Source: Siccibacter colletis
GTDB lineage: Bacteria > Pseudomonadota > Gammaproteobacteria > Enterobacterales > Enterobacteriaceae
Length of the DNA: 64,000 bases
Direction of reading: 5' to 3'
Assembly: GCF_000696575.1 (NCBI RefSeq)
Contig: NZ_JMSQ01000006.1
Span: 62,001-126,000, forward strand
The notes under the pieces were generated by a model, which worked only from the letters and a program-made list of their open reading frames with translations, searched no databases and was not told the DNA's origin. Positions 8,223-17,758 of the stretch are shown here, piece after piece. Both the position numbers and the translations under genes were made by a program. Numbering within the stretch: position 1 is the first letter of the stretch; the number at the start of each line of letters is the position of its first letter.

Positions 8223-9497
8223 GTGGCAAAAAATATTCAAGCCATCCGCGGCATGAACGACTACCTGCCTGCCGAGACCGCACTCTGGCAGCGCATTGAA
8301 GGTACCCTCAAGCAGGTGCTCGGCAGCTACGGTTACAGCGAAATCCGTTTGCCGATTGTAGAGCAGACCCCGTTATTCAAACGCGCTATCGGTGAAGTCA
8401 CCGACGTGGTTGAAAAAGAGATGTACACCTTCGAAGACCGCAACGGCGACAGCCTGACGCTGCGTCCGGAAGGCACTGCGGGCTGCGTGCGCGCCGGCAT
8501 CGAACATGGTCTGCTGTACAATCAGGAACAGCGCTTGTGGTACATCGGGCCGATGTTCCGCCACGAGCGTCCGCAGAAAGGGCGCTATCGTCAGTTCCAC
8601 CAGTTAGGTCTGGAAGTGTTTGGCCTGCAGGGGCCGGACATCGACGCTGAGCTGATTATGCTGACCGCCCGCTGGTGGCGTGCGCTCGGCATCGCGGAGC
8701 ACGTCTCGCTGGAGCTCAACTCCATCGGCTCTCTGGACGCGCGCGCTAACTATCGCGACGCGCTGGTGGCCTTCCTGGAGCAGCATAAAGAGAAGCTCGA
8801 CGAAGACTGTCTGCGCCGCATGTACACCAATCCGCTGCGCGTGCTGGATTCGAAAAACCCGGACGTGCAGGCGCTGCTCAACGACGCCCCGACGCTGGGC
8901 GACTATCTCGACGACGATTCGCGCGAGCACTTCGCGGGTCTGTGCGCCTTCCTGGACGCGGCGGGCATCAGCTATACCGTGAACCAGCGCCTGGTGCGCG
9001 GTCTCGACTACTACAACCGCACCGTATTTGAGTGGGTGACCAGCAGCCTCGGCTCACAGGGCGCCGTCTGTGCCGGTGGCCGTTATGATGGCCTGGTAGA
9101 ACAGCTGGGTGGCCGCGCTACGCCAGCTGTGGGCTTCGCGATGGGCCTTGAGCGCCTCGTTTTACTGGTTCAGGCGGTTAATCCGGAATTTAAAGCCGAA
9201 TCCGTTGTCGATATTTACCTGGTCGCGTCTGGCGAAGGTACGCAGACGGCGGCAATGGGGCTGGCAGAGCAGGTTCGCGATGCTATCCCCGGCATCAAAC
9301 TGATGACCAACCACGGCGGCGGCAACTTCAAGAAGCAGTTTGCGCGTGCAGACAAGTGGGGCGCACGCGTCGCACTGGTGCTGGGCGAGTCTGAAGTAGC
9401 AGACGGCAACGTGGTGGTGAAGGATTTGCGCACCGGTGAGCAGCAGAACATCGCACAGCGCGAGCTGGCCGCTCATCTGCAGGCGCTGCTGGGGTAA
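8223..9497 (+). CDS. hisS: Histidyl-tRNA synthetase
   Basis: A class II synthetase of 424 residues, the same length as in E. coli. Visible are class II motif 2 ([17 protein letters not shown]), the histidine-specific [11 protein letters not shown] and GGRYDGL motifs, and motif 3 (GFAMGLERL). The GTG start at 8223 ([14 protein letters not shown]) is chosen because it matches the family N-terminus; the frame is open further upstream, but that part lies inside the terminator and leader. The enzyme charges tRNA-His in the cytoplasm. yfgM and bamB follow on the same strand. Confidence 0.97.
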   Translation: MAKNIQAIRGMNDYLPAETALWQRIEGTLKQVLGSYGYSEIRLPIVEQTPLFKRAIGEVTDVVEKEMYTFEDRNGDSLTLRPEGTAGCVRAGIEHGLLYNQEQRLWYIGPMFRHERPQKGRYRQFHQLGLEVFGLQGPDIDAELIMLTARWWRALGIAEHVSLELNSIGSLDARANYRDALVAFLEQHKEKLDEDCLRRMYTNPLRVLDSKNPDVQALLNDAPTLGDYLDDDSREHFAGLCAFLDAAGISYTVNQRLVRGLDYYNRTVFEWVTSSLGSQGAVCAGGRYDGLVEQLGGRATPAVGFAMGLERLVLLVQAVNPEFKAESVVDIYLVASGEGTQTAAMGLAEQVRDAIPGIKLMTNHGGGNFKKQFARADKWGARVALVLGESEVADGNVVVKDLRTGEQQNIAQRELAAHLQALLG

Positions 9498-9529
9498 TCC
9501 CGGTAATTTATCGTAAGGAGAAGGACTGC

Positions 9530-10150
9530 GTGGAAATCTACGAAAACGAAAATGATCAGATGGAAGCGGTTAAGCGCTTCTTTGCTGAGAACGGCAAAGC
9601 GCTGATTGTCGGTGTGGTGCTGGGCGTGGGCGCGCTGATTGGCTGGCGCTTCTGGAACGATCATCAGACCGACGCGGCGCGTGAAACCTCGCTGGCCTAT
9701 GACAACGCTATCGCCGCGGTAAAACCCGGTGATGCGCAGACGCTGGCCCCGGTTGAGAAATTCGCCGCGGACAATAAAAACATTTACGGTGTATTCGCGT
9801 CGCTTGAGCTGGCGCAGCAGCACGTGGATAAAAATGAGCTTGATAAAGCGGCACAGCTGCTGAGCCAGGCCCAGGCTGCCACCAAAGATGAAAATATGAA
9901 AGCCATCGTCAGCCTGCGCCTCGCGCGCGTTCAGGTTCAGCAGAAGCAGGCCGATAACGCGCTGGCGACGCTGGATACCATCAAGGGTGAAGGCTGGTCA
10001 ATGATTGTTGCCGATCTGCGCGGCGAAGCACTGCTGAGCAAAGGCGATAAGCAGGGTGCGCTGGATGCATGGCGTAAAGGGGCGGCACTGAATACCTCCC
10101 CGGCGCTGAGCGAAATGTTGCAGATGAAAATTAATAATTTGTCCGTCTGA
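9530..10150 (+). CDS. yfgM: SecYEG-associated membrane protein YfgM
   Basis: A 206-residue protein with a short cytoplasmic N-terminus, one membrane helix (about residues 24-44, IVGVVLGVGALIGW) and a periplasmic TPR-like domain. The family associates with the SecYEG translocon and PpiD, helping periplasmic chaperone hand-over, and has been linked to RcsB stability. The start is a GTG with a strong TAAGGAG site. It lies 32 bases after hisS and 10 bases before bamB, consistent with an operon. Confidence 0.95.
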   Translation: MEIYENENDQMEAVKRFFAENGKALIVGVVLGVGALIGWRFWNDHQTDAARETSLAYDNAIAAVKPGDAQTLAPVEKFAADNKNIYGVFASLELAQQHVDKNELDKAAQLLSQAQAATKDENMKAIVSLRLARVQVQQKQADNALATLDTIKGEGWSMIVADLRGEALLSKGDKQGALDAWRKGAALNTSPALSEMLQMKINNLSV

Positions 10151-10160
10151 GAGGGACCCG

Positions 10161-11342
10161 ATGCAATTGCGTAAATTACTCCTGCCAGGACTGCTTTCTG
10201 CCACACTGCTGAGTGGCTGTTCCCTGTTTAGCGGCGAAGAGGACGTGGTGAAGATGTCACCGCTGCCGACCGTAGAAAACCAGTTTGAACCGCAAACCAA
10301 CTGGAGCACCTCCGTGGGTGACGGTATTGGCGATTTCTACTCCAACCTGCACCCTGCGGTGCAGGACGGGATTGCCTACGCGGCTGACCGTCATGGCAAA
10401 GTGAAAGCGGTCAACCTCAGCGACGGTAAAGAAGTCTGGTCCATCGATCTGGCGGAAAAAACCGGGTTCTTCTCGGCAAACCGTCCGGCGCTGCTCTCTG
10501 GCGGCGTCGCCGTTTCCGGCGGCAATGTTTACGTTGGCAGCGAAAAAGCACAGGTTTATGCGCTCAATATCGCTGACGGCAGCGTAGCGTGGCAGACCAA
10601 AGTAGCTGGCGAAGCCATCTCCCGTCCGGTGATTGCCGACGGCATGGTGCTGATCCATACCAGCAACGGTATTCTGCAGGCGCTGAACGAAAATGACGGT
10701 GCGGTGAAGTGGACCGTTAACCTCGATATTCCGTCGCTGTCACTGCGCGGTGAATCTGCCCCGGCAACCGCGTTCGGCGCGGCAATTGTTGGCGGCGATA
10801 ACGGTCGCGTCAGCGCTGTGCTGATGCAGCAGGGCCAGATGATCTGGCAGCAGCGTATCTCCCAGGCCACCGGTGCGACCGAAATCGATCGCCTGAGCGA
10901 TGTCGACACCACGCCGGTTGTCGCGGGCAATGTGGTGTACGCGCTGGCTTACAATGGCAACATGACCGCGCTGGATCTGCGCTCCGGTCAGGTGATGTGG
11001 AAGCGTGAGATCGGCTCGGTTAACGACTTCATCGTTGATGGTAACCGCATCTACCTGGTGGATCAGAACGATCGCATCGTGGCGCTGAACACCGAAGGCG
11101 GCGTAACGCTGTGGACCCAGAGCGATCTGCTGCACCGTAACCTCACTTCACCGGTGCTGTATAATGGAAATCTGGTGGTCGGGGATAGCGAAGGCTATCT
11201 GCACTGGCTGAATACCGCTGATGGTCGCTTTGTCGCCCAGCAGAAGGTAGACAGCTCCGGTCTGCGCACCGAGCCGGTGGTTGCCGAAGGCAAACTGCTG
11301 ATTCAGGCAAAAGACGGTACGCTGTACGCAATTACGCGTTAA
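10161..11342 (+). CDS. bamB: Outer-membrane assembly lipoprotein BamB
   Basis: A 393-residue lipoprotein. The N-terminus has a signal peptide and lipobox LLSGC (lipidated Cys20). The rest shows the repeating PQQ-type beta-propeller blades with recurrent W and LNxxDG-like elements. BamB binds BamA and helps fold beta-barrel proteins in the outer membrane. It follows yfgM by 10 bases with a GAGGG site. BamC, another subunit of the same complex, is also encoded in this window. Confidence 0.98.
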   Translation: MQLRKLLLPGLLSATLLSGCSLFSGEEDVVKMSPLPTVENQFEPQTNWSTSVGDGIGDFYSNLHPAVQDGIAYAADRHGKVKAVNLSDGKEVWSIDLAEKTGFFSANRPALLSGGVAVSGGNVYVGSEKAQVYALNIADGSVAWQTKVAGEAISRPVIADGMVLIHTSNGILQALNENDGAVKWTVNLDIPSLSLRGESAPATAFGAAIVGGDNGRVSAVLMQQGQMIWQQRISQATGATEIDRLSDVDTTPVVAGNVVYALAYNGNMTALDLRSGQVMWKREIGSVNDFIVDGNRIYLVDQNDRIVALNTEGGVTLWTQSDLLHRNLTSPVLYNGNLVVGDSEGYLHWLNTADGRFVAQQKVDSSGLRTEPVVAEGKLLIQAKDGTLYAITR

Positions 11343-11365
11343 TCGCCGGGCGAAAAACCTGACAA

Positions 11366-11402
11366 AAACGGCTCCTGCAATGCGCAGGGGCCGTTTGCTG
11401 TT
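11366..11402 (+). terminator. Weak terminator after bamB
   Basis: AAACGGCTCCTGC pairs with GCAGGGGCCGTTT (one G-U pair), with a 5-base loop. The following sequence is only moderately T-rich, so termination may be partial and der may receive readthrough. Confidence 0.6.
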
Positions 11403-11465
11403 TATAAAAATGGCGTATTTTCGCGCCATTGAAATAATGAATTATTGAGTAAAGAGGCTTTCAAA

Positions 11466-12944
11466 ATGGTACCTGTGGTCGCGCTGGTCGGGCGCCCTAA
11501 TGTTGGAAAATCCACATTATTTAACCGCTTAACGCGCACGCGTGATGCGCTGGTCGCGGATTTCCCGGGGCTGACTCGCGACCGTAAGTACGGTCGTGCT
11601 GAAGTAGAAGGGCGCGAATTCATCTGTATCGATACCGGCGGTATCGACGGCACAGAAGAGGGCGTGGAAACCCGTATGGCGGAGCAGTCGCTGCTGGCGA
11701 TTGAAGAAGCTGACGTAGTGCTGTTCATGGTGGATGCGCGCGCGGGCCTGATGCCTGCCGATGAAGCAATCGCCAAACACCTGCGCTCGCGCGAAAAGCC
11801 GACTTTCCTGGTGGCCAACAAAACTGACGGTCTCGACCCGGATCAGGCGGTGGCAGATTTCTACTCTCTCGGCCTGGGTGAGATCCATCCGATTGCCGCG
11901 TCGCATGGCCGCGGCGTAACCAGCCTGCTGGAGCAGGTGCTGGTGCCGTGGATGGACGATGTCGATCCGCAGGAAGAAGTGGATGAAGACGCCGAATACT
12001 GGGCGCAGTTTGAAGCCGAAAACGGCGAAGGCGTGGAAGAAGAGGAAGAAGACGACTTCAACCCGCAGGATCTGCCAATCAAGCTGGCTATCGTTGGTCG
12101 CCCTAACGTAGGTAAGTCCACGCTTACTAACCGTATTCTCGGTGAAGACCGTGTGGTGGTCTTCGACATGCCGGGCACCACTCGCGACAGCATCTACATT
12201 CCGATGGAACGCGACGAGCGCGAGTACGTGCTTATCGATACCGCCGGGGTGCGCAAGCGCGGCAAGATCACCGATACCGTAGAGAAATTCTCGGTGATTA
12301 AAACGCTGCAGGCGATTGAAGACGCTAACGTCGTAATGCTGGTGATCGACGCCCGTGCGGGCATCTCCGATCAGGATCTCTCCCTGCTGGGCTTCATCCT
12401 CAACAGCGGTCGTTCGCTGGTGATTGTGGTCAACAAGTGGGATGGCCTGAGCCAGGAAGTGCGCGATCAGGTGAAAGAGACGCTCGATTTCCGCCTGGGC
12501 TTTATCGATTTCGCCCGTGTGCACTTTATCTCCGCCCTGCACGGCAGCGGCGTAGGCAACCTGTTTGAGTCGGTACGTGAAGCCTATGACAGCTCCACTC
12601 GCCGCGTCAGCACCGCGCTGCTTACCCGCATCATGAACATGGCGGCAGAAGACCATCAGCCGCCGCTGGTGCGCGGTCGTCGCGTGAAGATGAAGTATGC
12701 GCATGCCGGCGGTTATAACCCACCGATTGTGGTGATCCACGGCAACCAGGTGAAAGACCTGCCGGACTCCTACAAGCGCTACCTGATGAACTATTTCCGC
12801 AAGTCGCTGGACGTCATGGGTACGCCGATCCGCATTCAGTTCAAAGATGGCGACAACCCGTTCGCCAACAAGCGTAACACCCTGACGCCTAACCAGATGC
12901 GTAAGCGTAAACGTCTGATTAAGCACCTGAAGAAAGGGAAGTAA
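11466..12944 (+). CDS. der: Ribosome-associated GTPase Der (EngA)
   Basis: A 492-residue double-GTPase. The first G domain starts at GRPNVGKST (residues 9-17) with DTGG; the second repeats [10 protein letters not shown] near residue 211 with DTAG and NKWD. An acidic linker (EEEEDDF) joins them and a KH-like domain ends with a lysine-rich tail. Der is essential for 50S subunit assembly. The ATG at 11466 (MVPVVALVG) is preferred over an in-frame TTG 21 bases upstream because it fits the family and has an AGAGG site. Confidence 0.98.
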   Translation: MVPVVALVGRPNVGKSTLFNRLTRTRDALVADFPGLTRDRKYGRAEVEGREFICIDTGGIDGTEEGVETRMAEQSLLAIEEADVVLFMVDARAGLMPADEAIAKHLRSREKPTFLVANKTDGLDPDQAVADFYSLGLGEIHPIAASHGRGVTSLLEQVLVPWMDDVDPQEEVDEDAEYWAQFEAENGEGVEEEEEDDFNPQDLPIKLAIVGRPNVGKSTLTNRILGEDRVVVFDMPGTTRDSIYIPMERDEREYVLIDTAGVRKRGKITDTVEKFSVIKTLQAIEDANVVMLVIDARAGISDQDLSLLGFILNSGRSLVIVVNKWDGLSQEVRDQVKETLDFRLGFIDFARVHFISALHGSGVGNLFESVREAYDSSTRRVSTALLTRIMNMAAEDHQPPLVRGRRVKMKYAHAGGYNPPIVVIHGNQVKDLPDSYKRYLMNYFRKSLDVMGTPIRIQFKDGDNPFANKRNTLTPNQMRKRKRLIKHLKKGK

Positions 12945-12951
12945 GCCCTCA

Positions 12952-12984
12952 CCCTTACTCTCTCTTTGCGCGAGAGGGTAAGGG
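12952..12984. repeat. Intergenic inverted repeat after der
   Basis: CCCTTACTCTCTC / GAGAGGGTAAGGG form a nearly perfect 13-bp inverted repeat with a 7-base loop. It resembles the CCCTCACCC...GAGAGGG type of dispersed intergenic repeat common in enterobacteria. It sits between der and yfgJ and could fold in mRNA. Confidence 0.55.
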
Positions 12985-13005
12985 AAAACCCCACCCGGAG
13001 GCTCT

Positions 13006-13227
13006 ATGGAACTCACCTGTCCTGAATGCGGTAACAGCATGGTGCCAGCCGACAGCGGTGCGCACTGCGAATATTGCCAGCGCGATTTCACCCCTGAAGC
13101 CCGTTGTCCCGACTGCCATCAGCCGCTTGAGGTGCTCAGAGCCTGCGGTGCAGTGGACTACTTCTGTCAGCACGGCCACGGCCTGATCTCAAAAAAACGC
13201 GTCGAGTGGGTGCCGCTCCCGCGCTAG
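13006..13227 (+). CDS. yfgJ: Small zinc-ribbon protein YfgJ
   Basis: A 73-residue protein with CPECGN, CEYCQ and CPDCHQ pairs followed by FCQHGHGLISKKRVEW, giving several Cys/His metal sites. It matches E. coli YfgJ, an uncharacterised zinc-ribbon protein. GGAGG precedes the ATG. Its TAG stop at 13225-13227 overlaps, on the other strand, the TAG stop of the inhibitor gene. Confidence 0.92.
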   Translation: MELTCPECGNSMVPADSGAHCEYCQRDFTPEARCPDCHQPLEVLRACGAVDYFCQHGHGLISKKRVEWVPLPR

Positions 13228-13574
13228 TCACAGATACAGTCTTCGCCACGCTTCCATAAATTCTGCAACCCCTGCGGCGCCGCATTCTCCGGAACCAGCA
13301 ATACGATGTCGGCATAGCCCGCGCTGTCATGCCGGGTCCAGACGATCTGGATGCGATAGTAGCGCTGATCGCCCCGACCCGGTGAATCAGGCTGGCCCGG
13401 CGGAAATGCCTGGGGCAGCGCCTGCTGAAGAATATCGAGCAAGCGCTGACGCTGCTCCGCATTCAGCTCAGCCAGCACAATGCGCCGCGGTGCCGAAAGG
13501 CGCGGAATAAACGCCACGCCGCCTTCACGCGCCAGCTCGATGACTGCATCATCGGTCAGCTCGGGCAGCTTCAT
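13224..13574 (-). CDS. Emfourin-type protealysin inhibitor
   Basis: A 116-residue protein beginning MKLPELTDDAVIELAREGG and ending GEDCICD. The first residues of its ATG overlap the stop of the upstream protealysin gene (TAATG), the typical arrangement for tight translational coupling. Size, lack of a signal peptide and gene position match emfourin, the M4-protease inhibitor encoded next to protealysin in Serratia. The family is known to block the protease in the cytoplasm; that this protein does so is inferred. A longer reading frame begins 24 bases upstream, but the ATG at 13574 has the coupling and the family N-terminus. The stop codon lies inside a CTAG shared with yfgJ. Confidence 0.82.
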   Translation of the reverse strand: MKLPELTDDAVIELAREGGVAFIPRLSAPRRIVLAELNAEQRQRLLDILQQALPQAFPPGQPDSPGRGDQRYYRIQIVWTRHDSAGYADIVLLVPENAAPQGLQNLWKRGEDCICD

Positions 13575-14599
13575 TACAGTACTCCTGTCGCCTTCCACGC
13601 CTCTTCGATGGCGGCCGCTACCCCGGCGTCAAAGCGTCGTTCGCCGTGGCTGATGGTCAGCCGGGCAAAGGTAGCGAAATCGGCATCCTGAGGAAGTGAG
13701 CGGTCACAAACGGTGTCATACCAGGCCCGGCCTGCTTTCTCCCAGGCGTAGCCGCCCTGCGCTGTCGCGGCAAGGTAGAAGGCGCGGTTGGGAATGCCGG
13801 AGTTGAGGTGTACGCCGCCGTTATCTTCCCGGGTGCGGATAAAATCATCCATATGGCCCGGCTGCGGGTCTTTCCCCAACAGCGGATCGTCATAGGCGCT
13901 GCCCGGCTCTGACATCGAGCGTAGCCCGGTGCCATTGATGCCTTCCGCCAGCAGTCCCTCGCCGATGATCCAGTCGGCCTGATCAGCGGTCTGATTACGC
14001 TGATACTGCTTTACCAGCGCGCCGAATACGTCAGAGAGCGATTCATTCAGCGCCCCGGCCTGCTCGAAGTAAATCAGTCCTGCTTCGGTTTCCGTCACGC
14101 CGTGGCTCAGCTCGTGCGCTACCACGTCAATGGCAATGGTGAAGCGATTGAAAATCTCGCCGTCGCCATCGCCAAACACCATCTGCTGACCGTTCCAGAA
14201 GGCGTTCTGGTATTCGCGCCCGTAATGGACGGTGCCCGACAGCACCAGCCCCTGGTTATCAAGCGAGTCACGCTGCCAGTTCTTCCAGAAAAAATCGTGG
14301 GTGATGCCGAGGTAATCGTAAGCTTCGTCTACTGCGACGTCGCCGTTCGACGGCTGGCCTTCAAATCGCACCTGCTCGCCGGGCAACTGCTCTTTGTTCT
14401 GCGCGTCGTAGATATCGCGCGTCAGCTGGCCCGCTTCGGCGACGTGCGGCGCAGCAGGTTTCGGAATGCCGTGGGCCATCAGGGTCTGGACGTGGGTCAG
14501 GGTCTGGCGCGCGCAGCGCTGCTGCAGTTCAGACCCGTGGTCGATAATTTTACGCAGGATGTAGGGCGGGATTACTGAAGCGTACCGGGATGCTGTCAT
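13574..14599 (-). CDS. Protealysin-like M4 metalloprotease
   Basis: A 341-residue thermolysin-family protease. The zinc-binding helix HELSH is at residues 162-166, the third ligand is Glu186 in NESLSD, and a histidine in the GGVHLNSGIPN motif (His264) completes the active site. A short propeptide with PPYILRKI (residues 11-18), the protealysin-type signature, replaces the long thermolysin propeptide. No secretion signal is visible, as in protealysin. Protealysin-like enzymes have been linked to actin cleavage and host-cell invasion by Serratia; a role here is inferred. The ATG has an AAGGAG site. It forms a two-gene operon with the inhibitor and is inserted between yfgJ and xseA. Confidence 0.9.
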   Translation of the reverse strand: MTASRYASVIPPYILRKIIDHGSELQQRCARQTLTHVQTLMAHGIPKPAAPHVAEAGQLTRDIYDAQNKEQLPGEQVRFEGQPSNGDVAVDEAYDYLGITHDFFWKNWQRDSLDNQGLVLSGTVHYGREYQNAFWNGQQMVFGDGDGEIFNRFTIAIDVVAHELSHGVTETEAGLIYFEQAGALNESLSDVFGALVKQYQRNQTADQADWIIGEGLLAEGINGTGLRSMSEPGSAYDDPLLGKDPQPGHMDDFIRTREDNGGVHLNSGIPNRAFYLAATAQGGYAWEKAGRAWYDTVCDRSLPQDADFATFARLTISHGERRFDAGVAAAIEEAWKATGVL

Positions 14600-14675
14600 G
14601 CCGATCTCCTTGTTAAGGCGGGTGCCGTAAAAAAAGGAATATCAGCAGTATAGTTAATGACCGGCCCTGATGCCG

Positions 14676-16055
14676 TTACGGATTTTCCGGTTTACGCTTG
14701 CGGGTTTTCTTCGCCGGAGTGACGGTTTTCACCTCGCTCTCCACCCAGCCGTCCTGCACGCGGGTAGTCAGCACGTCACCGGGCTGCGCCTGACGCGTCT
14801 GCTTCAGCACTGCGCCATCCGGGGCCGTGGTGACGCTGTAGCCGCGTGCAAGGGTCGCCAGCGGGCTGACGGCTTCCAGATGGGTGAGGGCACTACCAAA
14901 GCGCTCACGGGTGCTGCTAAGGCGAGCTGCAATCGTCTGGCTGAGACGATACTCCAGCTGCTGATACCGATTCTGCGCCCGGTGTAGCCGTCCCTGGGGA
15001 TGCTGCTGATTCAGGCGCTGTTCAGCGCGCTGCTGGCGCTGACCACTCCGGCGCAGCTGATTATCGAGCGCGCTGCTCATGCGCTGGCGCAGGCGGATAA
15101 GCGCGGTCTGCTGACGCGCCAGCCGCAGCTGGGGATGCTGCTGCTGTAAACGATGCTGAAGCCGGGTCTGGCGCTGGGTGCGGCTCACCAGCAGGTAGTC
15201 CATCGCCATCTCCAGCCGCTGGCGGGCGGCCAGCACCTGGCGCAGCAGCTCCTGCTGGTTGCGGCTTACCACTTCCGCGGCGGCAGAAGGCGTGGGCGCG
15301 CGCAGGTCGGCAACAAAATCGGCGATGGTGACGTCGGTTTCGTGTCCGACAGCGCTGACCACCGGAATGCGGCTGGCAAAAATGGCCCGCGCCACGCGTT
15401 CGTCGTTGAAGCTCCAGAGATCTTCCAGCGAGCCGCCGCCGCGCCCAACGATCAAGACGTCGCACTCGTTACGGCGGTTCGCGAGTTCAATGGCGCGCAC
15501 AATCTGCGCCGGGGCGTCGTCACCCTGCACCGCGGTGGGATAGATAATCACCGGCAGGGAGGGGTCGCGGCGCTGCAGGACGTGCAGAATGTCGTGCAGC
15601 GCCGCTCCGGTTTTAGAGGTGATGACGCCCACCTGGCGCGCCGGGACGGGCAGGGGCTGCTTATGCTGCTGGGCAAACAGCCCTTCATCCGCAAGGCGCT
15701 GCTTGAGCTGCTCATACTTCTGCTGCAGGAGCCCCTCACCCGCCGGCTGCATGCTTTCGACGATAATCTGATAGTCACCGCGCGGCTCGTAGAGCGTGAT
15801 GTTGGCGCGCACCAGCACCTGCTGGCCGTGCTGCGGACGAAACGTCACCCGGCGGTTGCTGTTGCGGAACATGGCGCAGCGCACCTGGGCGGTATCGTCC
15901 TTCAGCGTGAAGTACCAGTGACCGGAGGCGGGCTGGGTAAAATTGGAAATTTCGCCGCTGATCCACACCTGACCCATCTCCTGCTCAAGCAGCAGACGGA
16001 CGGTCTGATTGAGGCGGCTTACGGTAAAAATAGTGGAGCTGGCGTTTGCTGGCAT
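14676..16055 (-). CDS. xseA: Exodeoxyribonuclease VII large subunit
   Basis: A 459-residue protein matching E. coli XseA. It has the N-terminal OB-fold ([24 protein letters not shown]), the catalytic domain with [14 protein letters not shown], the [13 protein letters not shown] and [16 protein letters not shown] motifs, a long coiled-coil region (about 260-390) and the C-terminal GYSVTT element. With XseB it degrades single-stranded DNA into oligonucleotides in repair. It is divergent from guaB across a 170-base region that holds the guaBA promoter. Confidence 0.97.
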   Translation of the reverse strand: MPANASSTIFTVSRLNQTVRLLLEQEMGQVWISGEISNFTQPASGHWYFTLKDDTAQVRCAMFRNSNRRVTFRPQHGQQVLVRANITLYEPRGDYQIIVESMQPAGEGLLQQKYEQLKQRLADEGLFAQQHKQPLPVPARQVGVITSKTGAALHDILHVLQRRDPSLPVIIYPTAVQGDDAPAQIVRAIELANRRNECDVLIVGRGGGSLEDLWSFNDERVARAIFASRIPVVSAVGHETDVTIADFVADLRAPTPSAAAEVVSRNQQELLRQVLAARQRLEMAMDYLLVSRTQRQTRLQHRLQQQHPQLRLARQQTALIRLRQRMSSALDNQLRRSGQRQQRAEQRLNQQHPQGRLHRAQNRYQQLEYRLSQTIAARLSSTRERFGSALTHLEAVSPLATLARGYSVTTAPDGAVLKQTRQAQPGDVLTTRVQDGWVESEVKTVTPAKKTRKRKPENP

Positions 16056-16147
16056 GTGAGCGGGATCAAATTTTAAATCAGGGGGTTAATCAATCGATAG
16101 TAACGTGGAACGACGCATTAGCAAGGTTTTTTCTGAAAAAAGTGTGG

Positions 16148-16173
16148 AAGCAATCGGTTACGCTCTGTATAAT
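16148..16173 (+). promoter_or_regulatory. guaBA promoter with PurR operator
   Basis: AAGCAATCGGTTACGC (16148-16163) matches the PurR consensus at nearly all fixed positions and is followed by a perfect TATAAT at 16168-16173. The operator lies just upstream of the -10, where bound PurR would block polymerase. The same layout is known for guaBA in E. coli. Confidence 0.75.
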
Positions 16174-16178
16174 GCCGC

Positions 16179-16225
16179 GGCAATATTTTATCTGTTCTCA
16201 TTCACCTCCAGGTTGAGATATTGCC
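16179..16225 (+). promoter_or_regulatory. guaB leader stem abutting the start codon
   Basis: GGCAATAT (16179-16186) and ATATTGCC (16218-16225) form a perfect 8-bp inverted repeat in the 5' untranslated region, the right arm ending directly at the guaB ATG. Folding would enclose the ribosome-binding region in the loop or stem base. A translational effect is inferred. Confidence 0.45.
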
Positions 16226-17692
16226 ATGCTACGAATCGCTAAAGAAGCTCTGACATTTGACGACGTTCTCCTTGTTCCCGCTCACTCTACCGTTCTGCCG
16301 AACACCGCAGATCTCAGCACCCATCTGACTAAAACCATTCGCCTGAACATTCCTATGCTCTCCGCAGCAATGGATACCGTGACCGAAGCGCGTCTGGCGA
16401 TTGCGCTGGCGCAGGAAGGCGGCATCGGCTTTATCCACAAAAACATGTCCATTGAGCGCCAGGCTGAAGAAGTTAAGCGCGTGAAAAAACATGAGAGCGG
16501 CGTGGTCACTGACCCGCAGACCGTGCTGCCAACCACCACTCTTCAGGAAGTGAAAGCCCTGACCGAGCGTAACGGCTTCGCTGGCTACCCGGTGGTGACT
16601 GAAGATATGGAGCTGGTGGGCATCATCACCGGTCGCGACGTGCGTTTCGTGACCGATCTGAGCCAGCCGGTCAGCGTCTACATGACGCCGAAAGAGCGTC
16701 TGGTTACCGTGCGCGAAGGCGAATCCCGCGACGTGGTGCTGACAAAAATGCACGAAAAACGCGTCGAAAAAGCGCTGGTTGTGGATGAGAGCTTCCACCT
16801 GCGCGGCATGATCACCGTAAAAGATTTCCAGAAAGCCGAGCGTAAGCCTAACGCCTGTAAAGACGAGCAGGGCCGCCTGCGCGTGGGCGCTGCGGTTGGC
16901 GCGGGCGCGGGCAACGAAGAGCGCGTTGATGCGCTGGTTGCCGCTGGCGTAGACGTTTTGCTCATCGACTCCTCCCACGGCCACTCCGAAGGCGTATTGC
17001 AGCGCATCCGTGAAACCCGCGCTAAATACCCGGACCTGCAGATCATTGGCGGCAACGTAGCTACCGGCGCAGGCGCTCGCGCGCTGGCCGAAGCTGGCGT
17101 CAGCGCCGTGAAAGTGGGTATCGGCCCAGGCTCCATCTGTACTACCCGTATCGTTACCGGCGTGGGCGTTCCGCAGATCACTGCGGTATCTGACGCGGTT
17201 GAAGCGCTGGAAGGCACCGGCATCCCGGTCATCGCCGACGGCGGTATCCGCTTCTCCGGCGACATCGCGAAAGCCATTGCCGCTGGCGCAAGCGCGGTGA
17301 TGGTCGGCTCAATGCTGGCGGGCACCGAAGAGTCACCGGGTGAAATCGAACTCTACCAGGGCCGCTCTTACAAATCCTACCGCGGCATGGGCTCGCTGGG
17401 CGCGATGTCCAAAGGCTCATCCGACCGCTACTTCCAGACCGACAACGCCGCCGATAAACTGGTGCCGGAAGGTATCGAAGGCCGCGTGGCGTATAAAGGC
17501 CGTCTGAAAGAGATTATTCACCAGCAGATGGGCGGCCTGCGCTCCTGCATGGGCCTGACTGGTTGCGGTACCATCGATGACCTGCGCACGAAAGCGGAAT
17601 TTGTCCGCATCAGCGGCGCCGGCATCCAGGAGAGCCACGTCCACGACGTGACGATCACCAAAGAGTCGCCGAACTACCGTATGGGTTCTTAA
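16226..17692 (+). CDS. guaB: IMP dehydrogenase
   Basis: The 488-residue protein equals E. coli GuaB in length. The TIM barrel is interrupted by two CBS domains (about residues 93-205). The catalytic cysteine lies in GPGSICTTR (Cys305), and the flap has KGSSDRYFQ. It oxidises IMP to XMP with NAD+, the committed step to GMP. It is cotranscribed with guaA, separated by a 66-base gap containing a hairpin. PurR control is indicated upstream. Confidence 0.99.
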   Translation: MLRIAKEALTFDDVLLVPAHSTVLPNTADLSTHLTKTIRLNIPMLSAAMDTVTEARLAIALAQEGGIGFIHKNMSIERQAEEVKRVKKHESGVVTDPQTVLPTTTLQEVKALTERNGFAGYPVVTEDMELVGIITGRDVRFVTDLSQPVSVYMTPKERLVTVREGESRDVVLTKMHEKRVEKALVVDESFHLRGMITVKDFQKAERKPNACKDEQGRLRVGAAVGAGAGNEERVDALVAAGVDVLLIDSSHGHSEGVLQRIRETRAKYPDLQIIGGNVATGAGARALAEAGVSAVKVGIGPGSICTTRIVTGVGVPQITAVSDAVEALEGTGIPVIADGGIRFSGDIAKAIAAGASAVMVGSMLAGTEESPGEIELYQGRSYKSYRGMGSLGAMSKGSSDRYFQTDNAADKLVPEGIEGRVAYKGRLKEIIHQQMGGLRSCMGLTGCGTIDDLRTKAEFVRISGAGIQESHVHDVTITKESPNYRMGS

Positions 17693-17699
17693 TTTTTCT

Positions 17700-17729
17700 C
17701 GCCCGGTGCCAGCACCGGGCGTTTATTTA
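17700..17729 (+). terminator. Intercistronic hairpin in guaBA
   Basis: CGCCCGGTG / CACCGGGCG perfect 9-bp stem with a 4-base loop, followed by TTTATTTATT. The interrupted T-tract suggests partial termination or an mRNA stabiliser between guaB and guaA. Confidence 0.55.
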
Positions 17730-17758
17730 TTGTCAGCTACTTTCTGGAAAACGCGTCA

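Noticed and set aside
11529..13091. 520-codon open frame opposite der
   Set aside because: Antisense shadow of der; no recognisable domain and composition typical of a reverse frame.
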